This document shows, piece after piece, positions 45,601 to 57,399 of a DNA stretch of 64,000 bases; within the stretch, counting starts at the first letter, position 1, and each line of letters opens with the position of its first letter. The notes under the pieces were generated by a model, which made no database searches, was not told the DNA's origin, and worked only from the letters and a program-made list of their open reading frames with translations. Origin of the DNA: Hofstenia miamia (lineage: Eukaryota > Xenacoelomorpha > Acoela); assembly GCA_004352715.1 (NCBI GenBank), contig SCFE01000086.1, positions 922,790 through 986,789 on the forward strand. Reading direction: 5' to 3'. The position numbers and the translations under genes are program-made.

Positions 45601-45814
45601 ACCTGGCCGACAGCAGATTTTGATTCGCAATATTTAATGTCTTGGATCTCTATTCAATCAAATGGTGCTTTATTTCAGTCAGTCTCCCTCCGATAATATA
45701 ATCCTAGTCATTTCATTTTTGTTACTTAACGTCTTGGATCCTTCTCAAATTGAATGATGATCAACATTAGTAATTTTTTGATCAAAAAATCTAGGTATTT
45801 ATTACATTTCCTGC

Positions 45815-45885
45815 GCTCAGTTGGCCTGAGCCCGACTAGACCCAAAACCTAAAATCGGGTCAGGTAAAATTCATTCCCCTGATGT
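45815..45885. mobile_element. Possible hAT-type MITE fragment (CCCGAC/GGGTC words)
   Basis: CAGTTGGCCTGAGCCCGACT at the left and, on the minus strand from the right, CAGGGGAATGAATTTTACC, with CCCGAC and CGGGTCAG words between. No target-site duplication, so the boundaries are tentative. Confidence 0.35.
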
Positions 45886-46079
45886 CACTCTCTAATCATC
45901 ACAGCCAAAATAATATAGCTGTTAGTTGACTAAGTAAAAAACTTACTGATCATTTGTTGGAAATACAACTGATTTTTAGTTTTGTATAGTTTTTGTTGTG
46001 TGTTATAGTGAGAGTAATTAGATGTTGAAACTGAAAGTACGGTTATGGGCAGCAAATCTGTTAAAACTAGTAGGGGTAC

Positions 46080-46203
46080 CAGAGTTGGAATCGGGTACAG
46101 AATTTGAAACAGAAACCGATCCGATTTTTTAAACACGTACCCGAAACCGAATGCACCCGTAATTTCTCAAAATGCACAACATCTTACCCGAATCCTACCT
46201 GGA
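46080..46203. mobile_element. Possible hAT-type MITE (TACCCG/CGGGTA words)
   Basis: CAGAGTTGGAATCGGGTA at the left and, on the minus strand at the right, CAGGTAGGATTCGGGTA, with several ACCCGAA words between. Good inverted termini but no 8-bp duplication seen. Confidence 0.45.
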
Positions 46204-46484
46204 ATGCCGGACGGCAAATTTTTCTTCAAAATTTCCAATGTATTGTCCTCTTTTTAGACTTTTAATACACTGCTTATAATATTAAATCCCATTCTTCGTT
46301 TGTTTCCTGATAGGAAAAGAAATCTAATGAATATTAGAAATAAATGTCGAAGGAACTGATTGTCTTACTATTTTTGTTACTACCAACAATAGCAATTTTA
46401 AGGCTTAAAAATTATAGTTTTTGTTTGACTGAGCTCATGTGAAAAAAATGAGGTAATAATTAATTTCCCAAGTAACAATTTTAG

Positions 46485-46640
46485 GTAGCCGTTGCGCAGC
46501 CTTTCAGCAATTCTTGCAGCCATGCGCAGCAACAACGCAGCCATTGCGTGTTATTGGTACCGAAATCAAGCAGCATTTATGTTATATTTTGGCAGCGAAA
46601 TGGTATAATTATTGCGTGAATACTACATTACACAGTTTTT
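46485..46640. repeat. CGCAGC/GCAGCC word cluster
   Basis: About 10 GCAGC words in 120 bp (for example TTGCGCAGCCTTTCAGC and ATGCGCAGCAACAACGC), including inverted TTGCG ... CGCAA versions at the edges. The 1.5-kb repeat carries similar ACGCAGCC words. No termini defined. Confidence 0.4.
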
Positions 46641-48580
46641 GCAGTGAATGATACGTTAATTTTTATCAATATTTTTCACTATAACAATTTCAGTAAAACG
46701 TATGTGTTTGACAATTTTCCCAAACAACAAAGCTGAAAGAGCCTGCTAATGCAAGGCAAACACTAATAAAATTTTTGTTATATACCTACTTTTGAAAGAG
46801 ATTTTGATGCAGCAATTAGTAGCATTGTAATGTGCAAATTAATATTCAAGTAAGTAATACACATACCTAATAAACTAATTCACTATACTAAAGAATTCCA
46901 AGCTATTCCATTTCTGTACAAAAAACTTGAATGTCGTTACCTAAAATGTCTTTTACTCTTAATGTAAAAAGAGAATACCTGATATCAATAATATTCTTTG
47001 AAAATACGTTTGATAGCAATATTTCTTTTCTAATATGACGTCAAAATGTTACTTAAAAATTTATTTGAAAAACATAAAAAATACAAATTGCGATAAATAT
47101 TTCACAAATACATTGCTACCATCTGTCACAATCTTCAAACCTAAAATATACATATAGATTAAAGTATTCAAAATAATAAATAACAATAAACCAACATGAA
47201 AACTCTTTAAGTAGTTTTCAAAATATTTGAGAAAAATTAATATTCAGCTATTGGATGAAACTATAACTAGAATTCTAATGCTAATAGGCTGATCTAAATC
47301 AAACCGAGCAAATACTTGCTAGTTTAAAATTAACTTTTTCAAATCTAAAATAACATCTAAAGAACGTGTGCATTGTACTAGAATTAATAAATATTAAATA
47401 AATTTAACTTAGGAAGCACACCATACGCTTTTTAACTAGGGATTGAATATTTTTAAGATATTTTTTGATATGCTCCTCTATTGAAGCGAAAGTAGAGTCT
47501 GGATTGCTAAATATAATTCAATAATTTAATACGTATTAAAGTTTACTACTTTTAGTAGCACCCAACAACTCGTTATACGAAGAAATAGGATGCTTACAGC
47601 CTTTTCATATACAATTTAATGTACCCATGAAGTCAATTTTGAAAATTTTTGAAAATATTCTTCGAAAAATAGTTGACACTGAGTCTCCACCAATGTTAGC
47701 CAACATGCTCATCTACAACAAATTATGCAATATATTGTGACAGAATGCAAGCTTAAAGACATTCTTGTTAGCCTCACATTGTTAGAAAGGTGCTAACTTA
47801 AAGGCACCTATTCTGAGTAAAAGATAAGAGTGCAAAATGAATATAAATTTATTTAGAGCAATATAAATTTGTAAATGATTTATCATGATCAAGTAATGTT
47901 AAGCAGATCACAAAAATGATTACAGCAAAAAATATTTCTAGTAAAGGTTATTCGCTTAGCCTTTTGACGAAATGAGCAAAACAGATATTTAAATTTTTAT
48001 CGATTGTCTGATTAGGAGAGAAATTAGCAATAACGACCTGTAAGTGATTTTACTGTTTTATTGTATACCAGTCAATGTTAAACTGAGAAAACTAAGTTGT
48101 ATTGAATTCAGTATCAATAAACTTTTAGTAGAATTTAGTCATTCGTTAAATTTATTCGGATCTATAATGAAATTTGATAGGTTAAACTTTTAAGTGGCAA
48201 TGGTGGTAGTGAAATAAAGGATGGACATTGATGATGCCTCTGAAGATCAATCAACAAACATCTTAATTAATTTATTCAATGAATTGCTATTAAACACTGA
48301 ACTGTGAAAGTAGCATGTGTAACTTGGAATGGCCAGTCATTCATTATGAGAATAAATTAGATATCGACGAGAGTGCGGGATACTGGAGGACAGTCTTGTT
48401 CTAAATATGCTAAACTACAATTTCAAAGTAAAAATATATCATATATTTCCTACACAAATAAAGAATTTCATTAATAACTAATAATCATATTTTACAGTAC
48501 AGTCCCAAAAATTTAATTCGTAAAATCATGGATGCTTAATTAAGCAATGCCAAATAACTACATACAATTATATTGTCTCA
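46641..48580. other. AT-rich intergenic DNA
   Basis: No gene or repeat recognised. Confidence 0.6.
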
Positions 48581-48804
48581 CTACATATATTCTTGCTGTG
48601 TATTAACCAATGATATACGAAATGCTAAGTTAATAATTGTATCTGAATCATCATATGCTTGAAAGGTTTCTGTATTAAGATTAGAATCACCTTGTTTTTC
48701 GACACTAGCATTATACTTCCTCCTTTGCTTTTGCCGTGATTGATTTAAAGTACTGCTGTACTTCTGGCCTACGGATTTTCCGAATTTGTCAATTGCTTGG
48801 CATT
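48581..48804 (-). CDS. Probable terminal exon of an unknown gene
   Basis: A 74-codon minus-strand piece from a pyrimidine-rich acceptor (ATTGTAAAAATGATTTAG, AG at 48806-48805) to a stop at 48581, phase 1. The sequence is polar and basic (NQSRQKQRRKYNAS) with an acidic/Ser patch and a hydrophobic turn (IINLAFRISLV), the sort of composition seen in cytoplasmic tails, but no domain can be named. Codon usage is balanced relative to the AT-rich surroundings. Upstream exons (above 48.9 kb) were not identified; the 1.5-kb repeat C lies in between. Confidence 0.4.
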
Positions 48805-48840
48805 CTAAATCATTTTTACAATAAAAAAAATGCAAAGTCT

Positions 48841-49415
48841 TTTTATAAACAGATATTACTAGACTTATATATTTGCTCGAAATAAATTAAATACAAAAAT
48901 CATGTAAAAACAGGCAGTTCAAAATTTAATAGATAATATTGCAAGGCTTATTTTTAATTTCACATCAATTTAGAACTTTAACAGAACGTTTAGAAATAAT
49001 AATTAGCTCGATATACATGAGATTTTAAGTCAAAACTCAGAAGCATAATTTAAGTAAACACGTTATATATTAACCCTGGGGACCTAAAACGTCAAGCAGT
49101 AGCTAAAAAAATATTTTTTGGTCACACACAGTTACAATTGATCAGATAATTGTAAAAATGTGAGTGTTGCAATTTTTGGCTAATTTGTTACAAATTTGGC
49201 CTTGGGTCATATATGACCCGATGGGCCTTATGGTTGGTAGTTCATTACATATAGTAAACTTACTTATAGTAAACTTCAAACAAAAACAGCTTTTAAATAC
49301 TTACGAGGCAAAAAACATTTATTGTAATACTTTCAAATTTTTCTAACTCTGCCATAAAAGGCACATAATCAATTTAAAAACCACGACTTGACAACACTGC
49401 TCATTCACAAAATAA
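48841..49415. other. AT-rich interval
   Basis: Nothing recognised. A GGGTCATATATGACCC palindrome lies at about 49205-49220. Confidence 0.5.
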
Positions 49416-50955
49416 ATTATGTTAGTAATTATTTAACAAAATTCTCCAAAATTTGAATTTTTTGAAACTAAAAACCTAAATTAAACATATTTCTGTGCAT
49501 ACGTGTGTTGCTATATTATTGACAATGGTATAAAAAGGTATGCAAACTGTCATAGTTTCCTCTTTTGACATATAATTTTGTTATTTGGGGTTTTAAAGAC
49601 TGTTTGTAAATAAAACCGTAAGAATCTATGATTCCAGATAATGATCTATAAATAATTTGAATTTGCTGTCATTTTGCGACTCTAAATGCTAATTTACTGC
49701 CTGTTTCATTTCGATAGTCGCCTTATGGCTGCTTAAATACACAAATGCTGCGATCACTTCCATGGCTGAATTTTAGCTGTCTTAAATGCCTGAAAACAGC
49801 AATGACTTCACAATTTGATTGGTTAAAGGAAAAATGTTCTTTTTGCTGCGTAAAAACTGCACAAATGCTGCCGAAAATATTTCCTGGGCCCTGATAAATG
49901 AAAACGGTATTTTCATTATAAAATGAATCGCAATCACTAAGACCTGGAATCAAAACAGTAGGATCGTATTTTCTGATAGATGCAAGCCTAAACTGCAAAG
50001 ACATGGTCAGTTTTAATTCTGATATAATTTTACTCTCTTGAATATTACACATGGAAATTGAACGTATTGATATCTATGCTATTACACATCTTCCATTGCA
50101 TAAGTTCACTTTGAAACTTCATTTTGTTAATTAGTAATGATTTTTTGAAAGAATTGTAAAAAATGTAGTGTCGTCAATCTAGGCGGTTTACCTCAATCAA
50201 ACCTAGACAACTGCCAATGCCGCACATTAACAAAAGCAGGTTTGGAAAATATTATTTCATGTAAAAACAGAAAATTGTTTCCAGGCAAACTCTAGTTGTT
50301 GGAGAAGGTATGTTCTAATCAACCAACTTCCCAAAAATAGTATGTTCGGAAATATTCGACAAACTCTATAGTATTTCCTAGCAATATTTAAGATTTTTGC
50401 ACTTGAGAGCATTTTCATCAATGCTACAATTATTATTGACATAGTCTTTAGTGATTTAAAAAAGACTCAGAGTCGCATTTTCCCAAGGTCATTGAAGAAA
50501 TTCTTAAATTAAGTAAATCTTTCTTCTTTTAAAATAATTTATTTTAAAATAAATATATGGAAAGGTAAATATGGGAAATTCTATTATAAAGGTTGTTAAC
50601 ATTTGTTTTCAAAAAGAGCAAAAAGGCCTTAGAAATCCTTGAGTATTCAAATAAGTGGTTAAGTATTGCATTAAGTAAATGACAAGGGATTTTTCAAGTG
50701 CTTTATTACTTCTAAGAGACAATTTGTTTGTAGTAAGCTATTGGATAGAATTTCCTGTTTGTGCATTAACTGTAGTCTTTATACATAAATTTTCTAGCCA
50801 ACTGATATCATTTATTTTCTATTTGAGGCTCTCAAAATGACACAAAAGTAAAAAAACAGTAATAACACTAACAAGCTCTTTATTCATTCATGCTTAAATG
50901 ACGAAGTCATGCTTACCATATACAAATTACAAAAACTAACAAAAACAAAATTATT
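49416..50955 (-). repeat. Unclassified 1.5-kb repeat, copy C (complete, inverted)
   Basis: The only copy with both edges in unique sequence, about 1540 bp. Near-identical to copies A and B in inverse orientation. In element orientation it starts near TGTTAGTTTTTGTAATTTG (about 50940) and ends near AATTACTAACATAATTTA (about 49420), giving a weak TGTTAGT/ACTAACA terminal inversion. It lies at the 3' end of a LINE fragment. Confidence 0.85.
49723..50052 (-). CDS. Conserved 109-codon frame in repeat copy C, unknown function
   Basis: Same frame and length as in copies A and B, intermediate between them in sequence. See copy A for description; function unknown. Confidence 0.25.
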   Translation of the reverse strand: MCNIQESKIISELKLTMSLQFRLASIRKYDPTVLIPGLSDCDSFYNENTVFIYQGPGNIFGSICAVFTQQKEHFSFNQSNCEVIAVFRHLRQLKFSHGSDRSICVFKQP

Positions 50956-51007
50956 AACCAAAAGCATTAATCAATCCAAGCAATATTGTTCCCAGGCATG
51001 CATTTTT

Positions 51008-52000
51008 TTAGAAGCACCTACTATGTTCTGTTGGCTTAAGAAGTTGTTTTAACAATTTCTTGAAGATGTTAACATTATTGGACAATCTAATTTCTGTATC
51101 TAATTTATTCCATTCCCTTACTGTGTTTAACACAAAGGAATCTTGAAAATATTTGGAATGCTTTAATATTGTTGCAATGTCTGACTGATTTCGAGAATTA
51201 TATTTTAGAGAACATGTTTGTTTATTTGCGTGTTTGTACAAGGTAACTAAGGTTGCTACTTTAAATAGATACCACATTTCTCAAAACAAATACCAAATAT
51301 CGCAAAATGGATACTGATTAAGAAAGGTGTATAAGGGAGAGCAACTTGATGGTACATCAAATATTAGAAAGCTTTTTATGCAACTGTTTTAACTCAACTC
51401 AATGAACATAGAAATGTATTTTTGCTATTTCTGCTCATTTAATAAATCTATTGTTGTAGATTTTTTGGTTAACAATATTCTGCATGACTATATAAAACAC
51501 ACTGTCAAAAAAATTGTGTCTAAATGCTATTACATAAAAATGATATTTTACCAATTTAATTGGCTAAATAAAGCCTTTGTTGTTCAGCAACACCAGTATC
51601 CATTTTGAGATATTTGGTATTTGCTTTGAGATATTTGGTATTAGTCTTGAGAAATGTGGTATCCATATCAACTACCAACTGGTAACTAACCTCATAAATT
51701 TGATGATATATTTAGGAGTTAGTAACCTGTACTTTGGTAAGCAATCTCTAGTTAGTTTTATATCAATGTTAAATAGTGTCCACATGGCTCTATTATAGAT
51801 GCTATTTATTCTTTCATTTTGGTATATATTTAAGGAATTAAAAATTGTACATGCATACAAGAATGGACTGATAATGAGTTTATAAGAAATGGTTCCTGCA
51901 AAAGGTTTTTCAATTGAGTTATTTTTATTACAGCTCGCTCTCTGTGTACCAGTGTGTCTGCTTTACGTATTATCAGTTCTGCCTGCTGATTGTTCCAGTT
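51008..52000 (-). pseudogene. LINE reverse-transcriptase C-terminal end (Jockey/CR1-like)
   Basis: Minus strand, right to left: a segment with ISPFLYACTIFNSL and QNERINSIYNRAMWTLF (compare the P.L.YG..IW ... QNRALR block after the RT palm), then, after an inserted inverted-repeat element, CSLKYNSRNQS ... FVLNTVREWNKLDTEIRLS and NIFKKLLKQLL, the standard end of Jockey/CR1-type proteins. A stop precedes the insertion. The RT core would lie above 52 kb but is not recognisable there. It is immediately followed downstream by repeat copy C. Confidence 0.7.
51262..51665. mobile_element. Inverted-repeat element inserted in the LINE
   Basis: The arms begin GATACCACATTTCTCAAAAC (left, about 51270) and, on the minus strand from about 51665, GATACCACATTTCTCAAGAC, and continue for ~50-70 bp with tandem ATACCAAATATCTCAAA words up to AAATGGATACTG. 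About 400 bp in all, AT-rich and non-coding between the arms. Flanking LINE frame resumes on both sides. Target-site duplication not certain (TAT is possible). Superfamily unknown. Confidence 0.75.
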
Positions 52001-52299
52001 TGTTTTTTCGAATTACAGCTGTTTTGTCATCTTTAATACTGCTTCTCTCTCTGTAGTGACTGTATTTGCATATTTTAAGAATTTCGCTTCTTTGATATTC
52101 TCTGATATCAGTGTTATTTATCTAAGTTTATTCATCTTTCTCAAAAATATATCATAATATTTTTGGTATAATTGAATGCCTTTTAATCTGATCATTAATG
52201 TCATCTGGGCGTCAGATCAGCTCATGTGGGCTAGTTCTTCAGATATCTCTTTCTCTGGGTAGAAAAATGTGAAAACATTTCTCAGACTTCTTGTATTTA

Positions 52300-54900
52300 C
52301 TACATCTTATAGAAGAAGCTGATGTCGTCTTTTACTTCTTGTTCTGTTTTTTCGTTCAGGTCGTTTTTATTAATTCTCATCATTGTCACTATCTCCACAC
52401 ATTGTTTGACATCATAATAGCAATATTTCTTTTCCCAAACGTCCATCCATACCACATTGTTCACTCCCAAGAATAGTATCATCGCCTTAGGTGTGCGGCT
52501 TTTGATTTCATTTTGTAAATCCTTCAACTGCACACTTATAGACTTCCCTTGTGTATATAGGTGATAGGCAGTTATCATTCCTTTGATATACACTCTTTGC
52601 TGGTTGTCATTTCTTAGCATAATCTCTTTTGATTTTTCATATTCTTGCTTTTAACTATTCTCATTGGTTTCTCTTTTGTGTTTGCATATGATTTATACTC
52701 ATGCATGAATGCTTTTGCAACTCTGACGTCTTTTGGCAACGTCCATCTTGGCAATATAATGGGTATGGAGGCTGTCTCTGGTGTTTTGCATATTAAAATC
52801 TTCGTCTCTATCTGTCTTTCTATTTCTCTATATGGCCCTGTAGTTGTCAAAGCTGTGGCTAGCCCTATCATTGTGTTATAATTCATTTTTCCGTCTGCAA
52901 TTGTGTCCCAGAATGCTTGAGTTAGACCTAATTTACTCATTTTTAATTATATGTTTTCTTTTATTTCAAATTTTGATGTAATACACTTGACATCAATAGC
53001 CAACTGATTGTAGGGTTTTAAGAATTATTTCAACTCTGTTTTAGTGAATTCTTCTGTGAACATGAGCTTCATAGTCACTACTGTTTGCTCCTCTTTTACT
53101 TTTTGATAATTTCTTGCTTTGATTTCTTTCCTTTCTTTCATTCTTTCATATCCACTAGGAATTGTTCATCTTCTGTATCAATCTATTCTATCATTCTAGC
53201 AGGACTCACTTCTCCCCACTTTTCAATGTTTATTTTGTCATTTGTCTCCTGCGTTTTTGGCCATAATAGGAATTTCATTGATGTTAGCAATTCTTCTTCA
53301 TCCAAGATCTCTCTTTGAGATTTTGTCACCACTTCACAGACTTCTACAGGCTCTGTTATCCTTTTTCATCATTTCCGCACTTTCTATGATTTTAGTAAAT
53401 GTGCATCTCAGACTATCTCTTTCATATCTCTCCATGGTTTCTTCAAGGATCTGCTGCACGTTTTTCTCTGTTATCAATTTTCTTATATCTTCTGTATTCA
53501 CCAGTTATCTCTTAATTATTTTCTTTGTTGCAAACCATGGTTGCTTCTTGAGTTGTCTTAACTGTGTCTTGGACATTGCACACCACATGTATTTTTTCAT
53601 TGGCTCTTCAAATATTGATAGTTTGCTTGGGCATATTCCAGTCTTGTTTGCTATTTCCACTGTCAATATTTTCCCAATTGGACTTCTGTTCACTATTATT
53701 CGACTGATGGCTTTTTCTATTAACTGCATCGGCTTTTGCATCTTGTCTGGCAGTTCCAATTTTTCAACATGGCCTTTTAGGAGCCAGTTCTTTGTTTGAA
53801 TGATTATTGGAGATAACACTATTTTGAATCTCTTTGCCCTTGCTAATTTGTGTCATATCTGCCATTCAAATTGGTAGTTTGATTTCCTTGTCACCATTGT
53901 GAAGATCACTAATAGCCATGCTGTTGCTCTATATCTATGGCGCATTTTTCTCTTCAAATATTAAACTTTTGAAGTCATTCTTCATGTTTAGCTCATAAGT
54001 GTGATTTACTTCTGTTAGTGCCACATCTATTGTTTTTGCAGAATTTTTGCAATGGCACTGCTATCTTTATGTCTGGCCATTGTTCCTCTGTTTTCTTTTG
54101 TAGCTTCATGTTTTCCCAGATTTTCTGAATTTGCTTTGGGTTTTCCTGTCTTTGCATTTGACTACATTTGATAAAGAGTGTATTTGCTTTTTCAACACCT
54201 TTGTCATACTTAGTTCTACTGTTTTGACTTGATTCTATAATTTGACTGCAATGCACGGGTTGACCATGATCCTATAGATTTGTGCCCAATAATCAATTTG
54301 TAAATCAAAGCAAATTAACTCTGATATTGTTGTGTCTGTCGATTGTTTCTTCCAGGGAAATACATTTTCTATTTGCATGCAGGAATTCAGCAGATGTTAG
54401 GGGATGTTTTTCATTGTCAATATTGTAATAATTACAATATGTACTTTTTTTCCTTTTCTGTTCTTAGTGTTTGATCCAATTGCTTTTCCAAATTTTTATT
54501 GTATTCTTTCTCTCTATGTACTTGTATGATCGTTAAGTTATGTTTATATATTTTTACTCATGGATTTCTGCAATTTGATCTATGTATGTCATGTTGTTTT
54601 GAGAGTTAAATCTCCATCAATTGTTATGTGTACTGTACTTTGCATATTTCCCTTGGGTAACTTATTATCACATTTACCAATGGTCTATTGTTGGCATCTA
54701 ACACTAATGGTAGGTTTCTTCCCTTCATTTTCTCCACTTTTCTTACGTGGGCTCTCATCTCTGGAGAAAGTTTTTCAAACACATTGTGTCTCATTTTTGT
54801 AGTCCCCATAAAGTATGGGTGCAGCATTTCTTCATCAACTTTAGACATCTGCTTTTTTAGAGTGTACAGTTTGTTCCAATGTAGTTTCCAAGGAGGCATA
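52300..54900 (-). pseudogene. Unrecognised coding sequence downstream of pol
   Basis: A 2.6-kb minus-strand stretch in which long stop-poor, A-rich frames follow one another (54899-54624, 54256-53993, 53819-53505, 52940-52614, 52620-52300), broken by stops and shifts. I do not recognise the protein. Features: a TPKAMILFLGVNN segment, a PYREIERQIETKILIC segment and a Lys-rich composition. It sits where an envelope or extra ORF would lie in an LTR element (3' of pol), but no signal peptide, fusion segment or transmembrane anchor is apparent. Alternatives: gag-like ORF of a second nested element, or captured host sequence. The 185-codon hydrophobic plus-strand frame here is its antisense. Confidence 0.4.
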
Positions 54901-55513
54901 TAGCTGAGTCATCCTTAATGGTAATCTGCTGGTGCTCAGTTCACAGTCCATTGGCTGTAAATCTGTGCTGATGGCCTCTACTGCTTCACCCTTGAGTCAG
55001 TTTGCAGTTGACTCTGTCAACACTTGAACAGGTGTGGGTTCCATATTGATACTGTCAGCCTTGAATCACTTCCATATCATCACAGTTCTTCCCCCACTTA
55101 CACCTTCCCTTGGAACTCTGGCTGTCACACCACCTTAGAATCAGCAATGTCGACCTTCAAAAGGAAAGTTGTGCTGCTGTTCATCAGTTCTCTGCATGCC
55201 CGTGAATCGGCCTTGCAGATTTCTGATGGGAGAGGCGGTGTGTCCATTTGTCTCCCTGCCTTGATTCAGCCTTAGGAACTACTTGGACACCTTCTCACTC
55301 TACTATGTCTATTAGTCAGTTCTTTGTTTTCATCCCTTCCACCCTCTAATTGATGTCCAGTTTGAGAACTTCTTCTTATCCTCCTTCTCCTGTTGGTTGT
55401 TGAGAGCTCCTCTGCCCTCTGATTGCATTACACTCCCTTTCTCAATGGTTGGTGCATCATGTTCTTTTAATCTCATAAATTCATTTAGTAAGTTTAAGTC
55501 CCATATTTCAGGG

Positions 55514-56568
55514 TCATATATATATTTTTTTATTTCTTGCTGCCCTTTGAGGCAGTACTCTTTCTCCTAAACTTCCATTTCCAATGTCTGCTGTGAAATC
55601 TTTGTCAAATTCTTCCTTGGGTAAACTATCTAAATCATACATATCATATACTATTTCATTGCTGTTAACTCTGCTTATTTTAAATTTGATGTTTTCATCT
55701 ATCTTTGTTTCTTTGATGTCCACTGTTGCTCTCTTGAGGTTTTGAAAATGTAATAGTCTATTATTGTCTAACATATACTCATTGTTTGGTATGTCTGTAC
55801 TATAGTGTGATTTCTGGACTATATGGTTTTAATTTCCAAACTGTGTTTATGTCATTGAGTTTTGTTGGTGTGAATGCATATACCCTATCTCCTACCTTAT
55901 GTGCATGACCATAAATATTTTTATTATAATTATGTTGCTGTCTCATGGCTGACTTCTTGATGTTGTGGCACAATGTCTCATGGATTGCTGTGATCTGGTT
56001 TCTTAGTTGGTTCACATATTTGTTGTCCATTCTTTCACTATAATTAGAATATTGCATTGATATAGGCGTGGTGGCTTCTCTGCCAAACATTGCTTTAAAA
56101 GATGTCATTCCCATTGTTGAATGTAGCAAAGTATTATAAAAATACTTTACCATCTCAATTACTTATCTCCACTTGTTAACTGCCTATTCTTGATGTTGAT
56201 ACTCTTATTAACTTAATTAATGTCCAGCTTAGCCTCCCTAGAGCTCTTTCAACCTGCATTTGGTATGCTGTTCTTCTTTCACTCACAATTTCCAGCAGTT
56301 TAGCCATTTCTTGGAATAATCCACTTTCAAATTGCAGTCCCTTATCTGATATTATTGTTTCCATTGGGCCAAACTTCAAAATCCACTATTTCAGCACTAT
56401 CTCCACTGTTGTTTCTGCTGTTGTATTTTTCATTGGAATCATCCTTGTGTATTTGGTAAAATTGTTTACCATCACCAACAAATGTTGATATCCCTCTTCA
56501 TCCTTGGATAGCATTTCCAAATCAATATGTATTATCTCATTCAGTTGTGTCACAATAATTTTTTCCAA
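55514..56568 (-). pseudogene. Integrase core and C-terminal region of the LTR element
   Basis: DDE-type integrase remnant. The first Asp is in IHIDLEML (near 56510), the second in IISDKGLQF (near 56340) and the Glu in QVERALGRL (near 56250), so the acidic triad is still readable. Stops fall between the blocks. After a shift, 56153-55800 continues with YNTLLHSTMGMTSFKAMFG and a GDRVYAF motif typical of the integrase C-terminal (GPY/F-like) region. The pol tail ends at 55514 with a basic RAARNKK segment. An HHCC zinc-binding domain should precede at about 56600-56750 and is only faintly visible. Confidence 0.8.
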
Positions 56569-57044
56569 TGGTGCCCTTTGTGTTGGGAATTAAAAGTTTT
56601 TTCTGTCTGCATTGTTCCCAGGTGGACTTTTTCATGTATTCTCCATATCAGTTCTTTTTTGTAATAGTTGGGAATTGCAAATCTGTTGTTTTGAGCCTCA
56701 ACATATAATAATCCATTCTTGCTGATTTTCCACTTGTACCACTCATAATAACTTGCTGTCAGCTTTGATAGTATTGTTTAGGGTGCTTTTAGCTTTCTAA
56801 TGATCTCATTGAGAATTTCATCATCTCTCTGCTTCTCTGCTATCTCCTGTTCAGATATCACGTCCTTCAGTAGTATTGGTGAGACTGCTTGTCTCTTTTC
56901 ATCTACGTTTATCTCAGGCAATCCTTCATACTCTGTGTGTGGTAGGAATTGAAACTGTTTCCTATCTCCATCTGTTTTCACTGGATTTTTTTGATACTTG
57001 GGTAATGAAGTCCAAAATTCTGCATTGTTATGTAATGTTACTTT

Positions 57045-57287
57045 TCAGTGTTTGATCATGAATGTAAATTCATTCAAATACTTGATCCATTGTGATACTA
57101 TTCCTGACTTATCTCCTGAGAATTTCTTTAGCCAAGCTAATTTGCTGTTGTCCATGCATACTCTAAATTCTCTTCCTATTAAGAAATGTCTGAATTTCTT
57201 AATACTCTCAATTAGTGCCAGCATCTCCAGCTTCATTGACCCATAGTTCTCTTTGCTAGGTTTTAGTTTCTGACTAAAGAATAGCAT
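57045..57287 (-). pseudogene. RNase H domain of the LTR element
   Basis: Minus-strand frame with LFFSQKLKPSKENYGSMKLE, then KFRHFLIGREFRVCMDNSKL and WLKKFSG, matching the Ty3/gypsy RNase H pattern of YAS.L...E.NYS..E.E....V....KFR.YL.G..F.V.TDH..L.WL. The usual DH of TDH is DN. It follows the RT domain across a broken linker (57290-57640). Confidence 0.85.
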
Positions 57288-57399
57288 GGGGATTTATTTT
57301 TCATTTTTCAGTTGTCCCAATGTTGCTCCAATTGCCACCTTTCTGGCATCACAGTCTAAAATAAATTTAATTTTTAATGATGGTATTCAATTCCTCTTG

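Noticed and set aside
53242-53799. 185-codon hydrophobic plus-strand frame, superficially a multi-pass membrane protein
   Set aside because: It is antisense to A/Lys-rich coding sequence; such strands read as Leu/Ile/Phe/Ser-rich shadows. No start context or motifs support it. Other T-rich plus-strand frames from 52 to 61 kb are rejected for the same reason.
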